A DNA stretch of 34,974 bases from a virus, in IMG/VR virus record IMGVR_UViG_3300011116_000549, positions 1 through 34,974 of that record. The stretch is one strand, 5' to 3'. The translations under genes were made by a program, and so were the position numbers. A model generated the notes under the pieces. It did no database searches and was not told the DNA's origin. It saw nothing but the letters and a program-made list of their open reading frames with translations. This document shows, one piece after another, positions 1 to 7,010 of the stretch. How positions within the stretch are numbered: position 1 is the first letter of the stretch; every line of letters starts with the position of its first letter.

Positions 1-201
1 AGCAACTCCAACTGAAGTTGGTGAGCCTATTGTAAATGAAGCACTAGCAGAACAAGATGCTAAAATAGCTGATAAACAAGCAAAGAAAAATAGAACATAT
101 GGTTATAATACAAGAGTTCCTACTGGCGGTATTTTACCCGATGGAACAGAGTTTGTAAACTTTGAGGATGCTCCACCATCAGACCTAACTATGGGGCAAC
201 T
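1..201. repeat. Left copy of the circular overlap
   Basis: Matches 34774-34974 with four mismatches (window bases 2, 60, 63 and 75) and no gaps, in the same reading frame. True terminal repeats of one molecule would normally be identical, so this looks like assembly overlap from a circular or circularly permuted genome with population variation. A tandem duplication inside the gene is the alternative. Confidence 0.9.
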
Positions 202-3200
202 ACAAGAAGCACAAAATACAACAGCAGAGTTAGCTAGACGAAAAAATGCTGAAATAAATAAGTTAGAGCGAGATGGTCAAGCTGAAATAGCTAAGGCAGC
301 AGCAGACCTACAAGCAGCACAACAACAAGTAGCTAACTTACGACAACAAGCTAAACCAACCGCTGGAAGACCAGCAGCAGAAATAGAAGCAGAATATAAA
401 CTAAATGCTAAAGTTGTTTCTGATAATATAAAACAAGTAAATAAAGCATCAGATGCCCAAGTAAAAGCAGCAGAGAAGGCTGCTACTGAAGCAGCTAGAG
501 CTATAAATAAAGATAAAACTTTATCACCAGATGAAAAGAAAGCTGCTTTACAAGATGTAGAAGCCAAGAAAAGAGATGCTCTAAGAAATATTGAAACTGA
601 TAGAACTAATAATATAAACCAACTTACTCAGCAACAAGCAGACTTATTACAAGCTAAAGAAGCAGAAGTTCAGCAGTCAATACAAACAGAACAAGATATA
701 ACTCAACAAGAACTAAAGCTAGAACAAGCTATTAGAGAACAAAAACTTATTCTCAATAGAAAGGGTGCTAGACTAACTGAACTAGAAGATAGTATTTTAG
801 AACAACAAAAACAAGCACAAAAACTACAAGATAAAACAAATGAGTTTAGACTAGAAAGAAGTCAAAGAGAAACTGCTGCTGTAGAAAGAACTACGAAAGC
901 AGTAAAAAAACTAGAGGCACCACCAGAAAAGGGTGTCTTTATGAAAGAAGAAGGTATTGACCCAGCTACTGGACTAAGAGTTGGTGGTGGTCTTATTGGT
1001 AGAAACCCATCACTAGAAGCATCAGTTGTTTCTTTTGATACAAAGGGTTATAGAACTGGAGTATCTGACTTTGTTCGTCAAAAGCTACAAGAACTAAACT
1101 TTGAGCCAACAGATAGAGGAACATTTAGACCACCAAGAGAACTAACAGATACTGAGTTTTATCAACTAGAAGGAACCTTGACTGATAATATTGTAGAAGA
1201 CTTACAAAAAAGGTTTCCAGTATTGTCTGAAACAAGAGAAGCACAAATAGACCCAAGAACAGGAAAACCATCAGCAGCAACTATTACACAAGCTCAAAGA
1301 GAGTTAGCTAATATTGTAGCTACTGGTGTTATTGAGGTATTATCAGACCAAGCAATAGCAGTTCTAAAAGACCCAAAGATGAGAGGAAGAGTAGCTAGAG
1401 GTCTTGCTGATAAGGTTTCTTGGGAAAGCGGAAAAGCCAAAGCACAAGCAATAGGACAACTAGAAAGACTATTAGAAACATCAGATATTGGTGATATTAT
1501 TATTGAGTTGCCCGGTTTAGAACCAATAACAGCTAATAGACTAATAAGCCATATAAACGAAATACTTATTGGAGAGAAGGCAACAAGAGAACATAGTTTA
1601 GCTATAGAAGCTAAAAAAGCTGACTATGCTAGAAGAGGAATACCAGAAACAGAAATACCAGCTATTGAGCTTATACCTCCACAAATGAGAGCTGCTATTT
1701 TAGATAGAGTATTACCAAGAGTTGAGAATAAAGCTTTCAAACAAAGTCTAAAAGAAAGTATGTTAGCTGAAACCATTGGCTTTGTAGATACTGCTACAGG
1801 AGATGCTATATTACTTACACCAGAAAATGCTCCCTCATTTGCTGATGGTGTAAAAAGAACCATACAAGGTTCAGGCTCAATGCCTTTTGCTGTTAGAGTA
1901 GGAAGCGAGTCGCAACTTGGAACACTTATTACTGAACTAGGTAAAACAAAAGAAGGTCAGTTTGCCGCAGAAGCATTATCAAAATATGAAAGACCATCAG
2001 TAGAAATGAAGAGACTTGGCTTTACTGATAATGACTTTATTGACCCAGCAGTAAATAGTGCTTATACATCTATACTAAGAGCTATGGATAATATTTCTAG
2101 TGTTGATGAAGGTATCTTTGGTCGTCTATTATCAGAAGCCAAGAGAGTTTATACAAGTAGAAATATATCTTCTGCTATGAATAACTTCAAAAGCAATGAA
2201 CTATTATTTACATCTTATTATGGCTTAGGAAGAGGTATTGCTGCTTTATATGGTGCCCTAAAAACAGGAGCACCAGATGTGGCTATGAAAAGTATTTATG
2301 ATAGATACTTACTAAATGAACCTACAAACTTAGGTAAAGCTGGAGCAAGAGAACTATCTTTATTCCAAGGTATCCGTGAAAGCGGTATCCTAGATAATAC
2401 AGCAGCACAAGCTGAAGGTATTATGATGGATAGAGGTGGTGGTGTTGGACCAGACTTACTAAATAGAGTTGGTGCTAAAAGAGCAGAACAAGCTGTTCGC
2501 TGGTGGAACGAGAAGCAAGACCGCTTCTATACATTTGGTGATAACTACTTCAAGTTCTTAGGTGCTATGGAAGAAGCAGGACAAGCATTATCAATATGGG
2601 ATAAACTTGCTGAAGGTGATAGAAGCACAATAAGAGTAGGCAAGTATGGTGAAAGACAAGTTGTAAAACTACCTAATGGCGAAGCACAACTTATGGAACC
2701 TATGTATGATAGCCAAGGTAAATATGTTGGTGAAAGAAGCGGAAGAATATTATCCGCAGATGAACTAACAAGACTATTTGCTAAAGAAGGAGCAAGACTA
2801 GCTGGTGAAAAGTTTGTTGACTATGGACGAGTTCCACAACTACAAAACTGGCTTCGCTCATCTCCAAAAGGTATTGGTGGTTTAGCATCACTATTTACAA
2901 CTTGGTATTGGAAGATGATGGATATACCTCTACTAAAGAAAGGTATTGTTAGCCACTTTATAGAAAGCCCAAGTATCATAAAGAGTGTATCTGGTGAAGG
3001 TTCAGCAGAAGCAGCTAACTTTATGAGAAATGAAATGGCTAAGAGAAACTTTGGTAGAGCAGCCTTGTTCGGTGTTGGTGCTAGATATACCAATAGAGCA
3101 GAAGGCGAGAAGATGGAAAAGCTTTTATCTCAAGCTATGAACTGGGAGAAGGGTGCTATGCCTACAACCTCAGTAATGATAAGCAATGCTGACCCAGCAC

Positions 3201-4114
3201 AAGGAGTTTATTTAGATGCTACTAGTGCTAACTTCTTTGGTCCAAGCGACCAAGCAGCAAGAGCAATGATATTTGGTGGGCTAAAAGCAGGAGAACTTGG
3301 AACTAGAGCTTGGAGAAATATTATAAGTGATGCTGCTGATGCTGCTGAAGTTCCAAGAGATGTTCTTGTAGCAGACCTAGAAGCTTCAGCCCAAGAGGCA
3401 GGAAGAGAAGATAACTTACTAAAGAAAGAACTAAGAAGAATATATACAGAGAATAAAGCTGGTCAGTTTGTATCACCAAGAGAACTAGCAACAACTATGA
3501 TGCTTCGTGGTGGTGGTCCTTTATTTGACTTAGTATCTGTTATGTCTAACCCAAAAAGCACTATGGAAAATGTAGATAACTTTGTAAAAAGGTCATTACT
3601 ACAGATAGGTATGGGTGGAACTAATAAGAAAATATTCTGGGATAATGTATTCCCTGACCTACAAGGTGTCTATGAAAATGCTTCTCCAGCAAGAAGAAGA
3701 GAACTAGCAGCAGAAGCAAACAATAAACTAGCCTCTGCTCCATTTCAGCCAGACCGCTTTGGTTATCCAGTATTAGAAAGATATGTAGATAGTATCTTAG
3801 GTATTGGCTGGAAGACTGCTTATCTAACTCAAATAGGAACAGATGGTAAAACTGACTTAGGTAAAATGGGTCAGTGGATGAAACAATATGAAGATAGTCT
3901 AAAGGCAAGCTTAGTCAAAGAATATGAACAAAAGTATAATATGCTTGTTGATGCTGGTGTTGACCCAACTGACCCAAGAGTTATTGAGCTACAAAAGAAA
4001 TATGACTATCTACAAAATGTCGTAGATAAGCAAGTGAATAATATGAACCTTAGAATAGATGAATACTTTACAAGTCCAAAGGTTCAGAGAACACCACCAA
4101 CGGGTGGTAAATAA
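1..4114 (+). CDS. Giant internal virion protein, C-terminal 1370 residues (gene continues from 33269)
   Basis: The frame is open from base 2 and the gene's start lies at 33269, across the circular join; the ATG at 191 is internal (residue 566). Residues visible here include a long Ala/Gln/Glu/Lys-rich coiled coil (about residues 565-810 of the full protein), then a mostly helical body with aromatic patches such as AVRWWNEKQDRFYTFGDNYF, and a basic C-terminus. No lysozyme or transglycosylase motif was seen. It is the largest gene, follows two other helical Gln/Ala-rich proteins, and lies downstream of portal, adaptor and nozzle genes, as expected for a podovirus internal core protein released with the DNA. 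That role is inferred from size, composition and position. The stop TAA is followed at once by a GGAG site for the next gene. Confidence 0.85.
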   Translation, partial: ATPTEVGEPIVNEALAEQDAKIADKQAKKNRTYGYNTRVPTGGILPDGTEFVNFEDAPPSDLTMGQLQEAQNTTAELARRKNAEINKLERDGQAEIAKAAADLQAAQQQVANLRQQAKPTAGRPAAEIEAEYKLNAKVVSDNIKQVNKASDAQVKAAEKAATEAARAINKDKTLSPDEKKAALQDVEAKKRDALRNIETDRTNNINQLTQQQADLLQAKEAEVQQSIQTEQDITQQELKLEQAIREQKLILNRKGARLTELEDSILEQQKQAQKLQDKTNEFRLERSQRETAAVERTTKAVKKLEAPPEKGVFMKEEGIDPATGLRVGGGLIGRNPSLEASVVSFDTKGYRTGVSDFVRQKLQELNFEPTDRGTFRPPRELTDTEFYQLEGTLTDNIVEDLQKRFPVLSETREAQIDPRTGKPSAATITQAQRELANIVATGVIEVLSDQAIAVLKDPKMRGRVARGLADKVSWESGKAKAQAIGQLERLLETSDIGDIIIELPGLEPITANRLISHINEILIGEKATREHSLAIEAKKADYARRGIPETEIPAIELIPPQMRAAILDRVLPRVENKAFKQSLKESMLAETIGFVDTATGDAILLTPENAPSFADGVKRTIQGSGSMPFAVRVGSESQLGTLITELGKTKEGQFAAEALSKYERPSVEMKRLGFTDNDFIDPAVNSAYTSILRAMDNISSVDEGIFGRLLSEAKRVYTSRNISSAMNNFKSNELLFTSYYGLGRGIAALYGALKTGAPDVAMKSIYDRYLLNEPTNLGKAGARELSLFQGIRESGILDNTAAQAEGIMMDRGGGVGPDLLNRVGAKRAEQAVRWWNEKQDRFYTFGDNYFKFLGAMEEAGQALSIWDKLAEGDRSTIRVGKYGERQVVKLPNGEAQLMEPMYDSQGKYVGERSGRILSADELTRLFAKEGARLAGEKFVDYGRVPQLQNWLRSSPKGIGGLASLFTTWYWKMMDIPLLKKGIVSHFIESPSIIKSVSGEGSAEAANFMRNEMAKRNFGRAALFGVGARYTNRAEGEKMEKLLSQAMNWEKGAMPTTSVMISNADPAQGVYLDATSANFFGPSDQAARAMIFGGLKAGELGTRAWRNIISDAADAAEVPRDVLVADLEASAQEAGREDNLLKKELRRIYTENKAGQFVSPRELATTMMLRGGGPLFDLVSVMSNPKSTMENVDNFVKRSLLQIGMGGTNKKIFWDNVFPDLQGVYENASPARRRELAAEANNKLASAPFQPDRFGYPVLERYVDSILGIGWKTAYLTQIGTDGKTDLGKMGQWMKQYEDSLKASLVKEYEQKYNMLVDAGVDPTDPRVIELQKKYDYLQNVVDKQVNNMNLRIDEYFTSPKVQRTPPTGGK

Positions 4115-4133
4115 CACAAGGAGATAAATAAAT

Positions 4134-4475
4134 ATGAGTATAGATATCAATAGTGCCCAAAGAGGAAACCTACCAGTATGGAGTGCTGGAACTAAAGCAG
4201 GAAAGATAACACTTGCTGCTGCTACAGAAACATCTATTGCCGCTGCTATTGGTTTTGGATACAAAGCGGTTACTCTTATTGCATCAAATACTGCGACTGA
4301 TGTTGTTATCGGTGCTTCTGGTGTAGGCGCAGATGGTTTTCCTATTCCTCATATTCCTAACTCACCAAATGCTACTCACTCTCAAGGTTTCTGGCTCATT
4401 GTAGACCCAGATGTTCCATCACCAGTTTTATATTCTACTGCTGGTGGAGATGTATTTTATGTTGCTTGGAAATAA
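4134..4475 (+). CDS. Small beta-rich probable virion protein
   Basis: A 113-residue protein preceded by AAGGAG with good spacing. It is rich in Ala, Gly, Thr, Ser and Val with alternating hydrophobic pattern (for example KAVTLIASNTATDVVIGASG), which suggests a small beta sandwich, and it ends in an aromatic strand, DVFYVAWK. It has no signal peptide or membrane segment. Together with the similar-sized gene at 5312 it could be a head decoration, head fibre or tail-associated protein. No family is recognised; the structural role is inferred from composition and its place at the end of the late block. Confidence 0.8.
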   Translation: MSIDINSAQRGNLPVWSAGTKAGKITLAAATETSIAAAIGFGYKAVTLIASNTATDVVIGASGVGADGFPIPHIPNSPNATHSQGFWLIVDPDVPSPVLYSTAGGDVFYVAWK

Positions 4476-4493
4476 CCAAGCTTGGAGGTTATT

Positions 4494-4541
4494 ATGAAAG
4501 GTAAAGGCGGTAAAGGTAAAGGCGGCAAAGGCTGTAAATAA
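4494..4541 (+). CDS. 15-residue Lys/Gly micropeptide
   Basis: The ATG follows a strong GGAGG (4484-4488) by five bases and the frame reads MKGKGGKGKGGKGCK before TAA. The peptide is two KGKGG units plus KGCK: seven lysines, six glycines and one cysteine. It lies between two genes with their own ribosome binding sites, and the next gene's GGAGG begins right after its stop, so the spacing is that of a real gene. A highly basic, flexible peptide could bind DNA or RNA or be packaged with the genome; nothing proves this. It is far below the size limits of gene finders. Confidence 0.6.
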   Translation: MKGKGGKGKGGKGCK

Positions 4542-4550
4542 TAGGAGGCT

Positions 4551-4706
4551 ATGATGGATAAAGGTTCTATTTTAGCATTAGCATTAGCAGTTCTTCCTCA
4601 CATTGTAGCATTAGTTCCTGCTATTGCTAAAGGTGAAGGTATCTTATCAGCAGTTCTAAACTTCCTAGCAGGAAACTATGCTGCTGCTGAGAATAAAAAA
4701 AAATAA
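4551..4706 (+). CDS. Small membrane peptide, holin candidate
   Basis: A 51-residue peptide starting at the ATGATG after AGGAGG (start at 4551 or 4554). Residues 6-27 form a hydrophobic helix (SILALALAVLPHIVALVPAI), followed by a second moderately hydrophobic stretch (ILSAVLNFLAGNYAAA) and a basic tail ending KKK. Size, one or two helices and a lysine tail fit small holins, but internal membrane peptides of virions look the same. It sits in the late block near another membrane peptide (5054) and a lipoprotein (6019), which would suit a lysis cluster. The endolysin, however, is at 9769. Confidence 0.7.
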   Translation: MMDKGSILALALAVLPHIVALVPAIAKGEGILSAVLNFLAGNYAAAENKKK

Positions 4707-4733
4707 AAGTCAAAGATATACTGGAGAAAAAAT

Positions 4734-5054
4734 ATGGCGGCATCAATAGGAACAATGCTTCCAGTTCTGAAAGACTATTATGGAAAGGGGAAAGCAGCAG
4801 AACAACTACCAACCCTAAAACAAAGTTATAGTAAGTCAGAGAAGGAGCAAAAGAAATATATGAAAAGCACTATGAAAAAAGCAGAAGCTAAAAGAGCTGC
4901 CGCTAAACGACTATCTCTAGCTAAAACTCTAAAGGATAGAGGTGGTGAAACATTTGATAGTAAGGTTGAGTTTGTAAAGAAGCACATGCCCGATATTACA
5001 AACCCTGAAGCATTTGTTGCTGCCGCTTTACGAGAAGCAGGAGAAATAGAATAA
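4734..5054 (+). CDS. Small Lys/Ala-rich hypothetical protein
   Basis: A 106-residue, strongly basic helical protein. The middle (residues 30-70) is rich in Lys, Ala, Glu and Arg; the C-terminus (VEFVKKHMPDITNPEAFVAAALREAGEIE region) looks like a short folded helical domain. A GGAG-type site lies upstream of the ATG. Its stop overlaps the start of the next gene (TAATG), so the two are likely translated together. No family is recognised. The basic central helix would suit a DNA-contacting or head-associated protein, but this is only a guess. Confidence 0.8.
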   Translation: MAASIGTMLPVLKDYYGKGKAAEQLPTLKQSYSKSEKEQKKYMKSTMKKAEAKRAAAKRLSLAKTLKDRGGETFDSKVEFVKKHMPDITNPEAFVAAALREAGEIE

Positions 5055-5257
5055 TGCATTTAGAGTGGGCTTCTATCGTTAGTTTAGTTACAGGACTAGT
5101 CATTATTGGCGGTCTTGGATGGAAGCTTGCTACAGAACTAGCAGGAATAAAAACCTGCTTACAAGTATTCATAGCCAAAAGCGAAGCCACTGAAAGAGCT
5201 TTTGAGCTAAGACTTACAGGTATTGAAAAGAGACTTGATAAGTTAGAGAGTAAATAA
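5054..5257 (+). CDS. Membrane-anchored coiled-coil peptide
   Basis: A 67-residue peptide with one N-terminal membrane helix (about residues 6-24, SIVSLVTGLVIIGGLGW) and a C-terminal heptad-like coiled coil (AFELRLTGIEKRLDKLESK). The start overlaps the previous stop as TAATG. This shape is shared by some holins, hemolysin XhlA-like phage proteins (which have the order reversed) and inner-membrane spanins. With the lipoprotein gene at 6019 it could form a two-component spanin pair, but the absence of N-terminal basic residues makes the topology unclear. Confidence 0.75.
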   Translation: MHLEWASIVSLVTGLVIIGGLGWKLATELAGIKTCLQVFIAKSEATERAFELRLTGIEKRLDKLESK

Positions 5258-5311
5258 AGTGGTAATAACAGGAACCAATAAAGGTTCATAATAAATAAAG
5301 GAGAAAATAAA
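5258..5311 (+). promoter_or_regulatory. Intergenic leader with AGTGGTAA motif and small hairpin
   Basis: The gap before the 5312 gene starts with AGTGGTAA (5258-5265), an 8-mer also found in the gaps at 13148 and 18014, followed by a five-pair hairpin GAACC/GGTTC (5272-5276 with 5283-5287) and an AAGGAG ribosome site. Its function is unknown. Confidence 0.4.
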
Positions 5312-5683
5312 ATGGCTGTCCCACAAACTTCAACATGTGTCGTTACCCTCGGTGGCGGTGCTTCAGCTTCATACACAATGCAAGAAAGCAACTGGAAAGT
5401 TATTGATGTATGGGGCAAAGTCCTTGTCGCTGGTGTTGGTGCTGGTGCTGTTGTATCTATTTCTAAAAATGTTTCTACTGGTATTGCTCCAGTAGGTGCT
5501 GGCTTTATGGCTATCTCAGCAGGCACACAACTACAAAAAGGTTCTGCGGCTGGAACAACTTTCCGTCCATCAACCTTTACATCTTCAGCAACTTCACCAG
5601 TTCTAGCTCAAGGTGATACTCTCAACTTATCTAGCGATACCGGTGGTCAAGTTGAAGTATATATCACACTACAAAGAGTATAA
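5312..5683 (+). CDS. Small beta-rich protein, possible head decoration protein
   Basis: A 123-residue protein rich in Gly, Ala, Ser, Thr and Val with alternating beta pattern and no charged clusters. The N-terminal half has a Gly/Ala/Val-rich segment (GKVLVAGVGAGAVVSISKN) and the end is a regular strand (GQVEVYITLQRV). Its codon use, with more C-ending codons (GTC, CTC, GGC, TTC), is closer to that of the major capsid gene than to its neighbours, which suggests high expression. An abundant capsid-decorating or head-fibre protein is a reasonable inference; no specific family is recognised. Confidence 0.8.
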   Translation: MAVPQTSTCVVTLGGGASASYTMQESNWKVIDVWGKVLVAGVGAGAVVSISKNVSTGIAPVGAGFMAISAGTQLQKGSAAGTTFRPSTFTSSATSPVLAQGDTLNLSSDTGGQVEVYITLQRV

Positions 5684-5709
5684 TATCCTCTTATCCATAG
5701 GAGGTTATT

Positions 5710-6003
5710 ATGTCTGCGAAACAAGAAGCGGCTGTAAAGCTAAAAGGTAAAAAACTAAACCAACCATTTAGAACCCCAGATGGTCCTAAAAAGTTTGCTG
5801 TTTATGTAAAAAATAAACAGGGTAGAGTTGTTATCGTAAGGTTTGGCGACCCTAATATGGAGATAAAGAGAGACGACCCTGAACGACGAAAGTCATTTAG
5901 GGCAAGGCATAACTGCGACCAAGCTAACGACCCAACTACACCTAAGTATTGGTCTTGTAGGATGTGGGATAGTAGCGAAAGTGTCGGAGATGTGTTAGAC
6001 TAA
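5710..6003 (+). CDS. Conserved phage protein with FRARHNCD...YWSCRMW motif
   Basis: A 97-residue protein after an AGGAGG site. The core has a beta hairpin (FAVYVKNKQGRVVIVRFGDP) followed by EIKRDDPERRKSFRARHNCD (residues 51-70) and YWSCRMW (80-86). This combination is known to me from many tailed-phage head-region proteins, where it also occurs fused to other proteins; its biochemical function is not established. The paired Cys and the His could form a small metal site. It lies among late small proteins and ends just before the lipoprotein gene. Confidence 0.85.
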   Translation: MSAKQEAAVKLKGKKLNQPFRTPDGPKKFAVYVKNKQGRVVIVRFGDPNMEIKRDDPERRKSFRARHNCDQANDPTTPKYWSCRMWDSSESVGDVLD

Positions 6004-6018
6004 CGGAGGTTTATTTAG

Positions 6019-6192
6019 ATGAAGAAACTTATTCTTATTCCTTTTTTATTATGTTCCTGTGCTAAGGAAGAAGCTTCCTGCCCTGTTGATGTATCGGCTG
6101 TTGAAGTTGATGCTGATGCTTCTGATGCGGTAGATGCTTCTGAAGATGTTAGCCCTGTTGCTGTGGCTTCTGATGCGACAAGTGCTGACTAA
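6019..6192 (+). CDS. Small lipoprotein, outer-spanin candidate
   Basis: A 57-residue peptide preceded by GGAGG. The N-terminus MKKLILIPFLLCSCAKEE is a short lipoprotein signal: basic start, hydrophobic core, lipobox LCS followed by Cys14. The mature part of about 44 residues is composed mostly of Asp, Ala, Ser, Val and Glu, acidic and probably disordered, with one further Cys at position 21. Phage lipoproteins this short are often outer-membrane spanins (Rz1-like), though those are usually Pro-rich; this one is acidic. It is the last gene before the late terminator. Superinfection exclusion is another possibility. Confidence 0.75.
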   Translation: MKKLILIPFLLCSCAKEEASCPVDVSAVEVDADASDAVDASEDVSPVAVASDATSAD

Positions 6193-6219
6193 ATAGGGAA
6201 CTTATAGTTCCGTTTTGTG

Positions 6220-6254
6220 GAGGGTAGGGCGAAAGCTCTGCCCTCTTTTTTTTT
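6220..6254 (+). terminator. Intrinsic terminator at the end of the late block
   Basis: An 11-pair stem (GAGGGTAGGGC, 6220-6230, with GCTCTGCCCTC, 6235-6245; two G-U pairs) with a GAAA tetraloop, followed by nine T residues. A smaller hairpin, GGAACT/AGTTCC, precedes it at 6197-6211. This separates late transcripts from the early promoter just downstream. Confidence 0.95.
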
Positions 6255-6257
6255 CAC

Positions 6258-6286
6258 TATACATTATTTTTGTTTCGTGGTATGAT
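6258..6286 (+). promoter_or_regulatory. Sigma70-like promoter P1
   Basis: TATACA (6258-6263), 17-base spacer, TATGAT (6281-6286), with TGG just before the -10 box (extended -10). It overlaps nothing coding and lies right after the terminator, so it would start transcription near 6293 into the structured untranslated region and the GIY-YIG gene. Confidence 0.65.
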
Positions 6287-6292
6287 GCTTCT

Positions 6293-6660
6293 AAGAAATA
6301 AGCAGACTATTTATTATAAGAACTGCGAGTTCTTTGCAACGAGTAAAACCGATACTTGAGCCACATACCAAGACAACTTATTCCATACGGGGTGAGAGCC
6401 TCAACCAGACACAGAAAGCCCATTTAGAGGATGTGCCTAGAGCAAGTTTTATAAGTGAAGATATATATAAATGGATAAATAGTAGTTTGACTTTCAGTTT
6501 TGATAAGCACAGCAATAGCGGTTTTGGATGTCCGCAGGATAAAGTTTGCTGGAATAGAACTACTTGATACAGAATAAACAATACTATCGGCGGATAAGTT
6601 GTTTATTTTCATTTATAGTATAAACTTCTACCTGTCCTCCTTGTCGGGGATGGGTAGTCG
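6293..6660 (+). ncRNA. Candidate structured noncoding RNA upstream of GIY-YIG gene
   Basis: About 370 bases with no credible gene, starting at promoter P1. Helices visible by eye: AAGAACT/AGTTCTT (6318-6324 with 6328-6334); CGAGTA/TACTTG (6340-6345 with 6353-6358); CTTATTCC/GGGGTGAG (6377-6384 with 6389-6396, ATAC loop); a nested domain AGTAGTT/AACTACT (6481-6487 with 6558-6564) enclosing CAGCAA/TTGCTG (6510-6515 with 6546-6551) and GCGG/CCGC (6518-6521 with 6532-6535); AATAAACAA/TTGTTTATT (6573-6581 with 6599-6607); and CTACCTGTCC/GGATGGGTAG (6628-6637 with 6648-6657). ATACTAT (6581-6587) can also pair with ATAGTAT (6615-6621), which would make a pseudoknot. I could not fit it to RNase P, tmRNA, SRP RNA or the group I core. 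Ends are approximate and the fold is unproven. Confidence 0.5.
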
Positions 6661-6672
6661 TGTCTGGGAGGA
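6628..6672 (+). promoter_or_regulatory. Possible RNA switch over the GIY-YIG ribosome binding site
   Basis: A ten-pair hairpin (6628-6637 with 6648-6657) contains part of TCCTCC (6635-6640), which is exactly complementary to the ribosome binding site GGAGGA (6667-6672) of the nuclease gene. The two pairings exclude each other. Hidden ribosome sites are known for phage homing endonuclease genes such as I-TevI, so translational control is plausible here. Confidence 0.4.
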
Positions 6673-6678
6673 AGGGCG

Positions 6679-6978
6679 ATGTGGAACAAACGAAAGAAAC
6701 ATAGTGGAATATATCTGATAAAAATAAAAGAAACATACTACATAGGACAGAGTGTAGATATAATGTCTCGCTGGAACACTCACCTAACTCAACTATTCGC
6801 TGGAACTCATCACAATAAGTTTCTATTAGAAGAGTTCAATAATAATAACTATAGAGATATAAACTTTAGTATTCTAAAGCTATGTAAAAAGAAAGAGCTG
6901 GATAAATATGAGAAAGAATATATAAAACTTTTTTCTTCAGAAGGTAAAAATATTGTAAATATTTTACTGAACAAGTAG
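6679..6978 (+). CDS. Single-domain GIY-YIG endonuclease
   Basis: A 99-residue protein consisting only of a GIY-YIG catalytic domain. GIY is at 10-12 and the second motif reads YYIG at 20-23; Arg31 (SRWNTH) matches the conserved arginine, and Glu78 in KYEKEYIKLF matches the metal-binding glutamate. The family cuts DNA, as in I-TevI of T4 and free-standing Seg enzymes. Those enzymes carry an extra DNA-binding region, and none is present here: only about 20 residues follow the catalytic Glu. Codon use is very A-rich. It lies directly downstream of the structured RNA candidate with GGAGG seven bases before the ATG. It could be a homing element, a defence against rival phages, or a nuclease working with another factor. 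Confidence 0.9.
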   Translation: MWNKRKKHSGIYLIKIKETYYIGQSVDIMSRWNTHLTQLFAGTHHNKFLLEEFNNNNYRDINFSILKLCKKKELDKYEKEYIKLFSSEGKNIVNILLNK

Positions 6979-6996
6979 AACTTTCTCTGCTATGAT
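6968..6996 (+). promoter_or_regulatory. Sigma70-like promoter P2
   Basis: TGAACA (6968-6973), 17-base spacer, TATGAT (6991-6996) with TGC just before it (extended -10). The -35 box lies in the last codons of the GIY-YIG gene. It would drive the small genes from 7021 onward. Confidence 0.6.
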
Positions 6997-7010
6997 ACTA
7001 GTTATAGTAT
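6995..7010. promoter_or_regulatory. Palindrome at the P2 start site, possible operator
   Basis: ATACTA, four bases, TAGTAT: a perfect six-base inverted repeat that overlaps the -10 box and covers the expected start of transcription. This is a typical place for a repressor site; as RNA it could also form a short 5' hairpin. Confidence 0.4.

Noticed and set aside
1-201. Direct terminal repeats of a linear virion genome
   Set aside because: The two copies differ at four positions, and the reading frame runs through the join; assembly overlap of a circular or permuted genome fits better.
191-4114. ATG at 191 as the true start of the first gene
   Set aside because: The frame is open to base 2 and continues in frame from the gene starting at 33269 across the circular join; no ribosome site precedes 191.
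6334-6567. A 77-codon frame with TTG start inside the structured region
   Set aside because: No ribosome site, codon choice unlike the phage genes, and the same bases form several strong helices; read as noncoding RNA instead.
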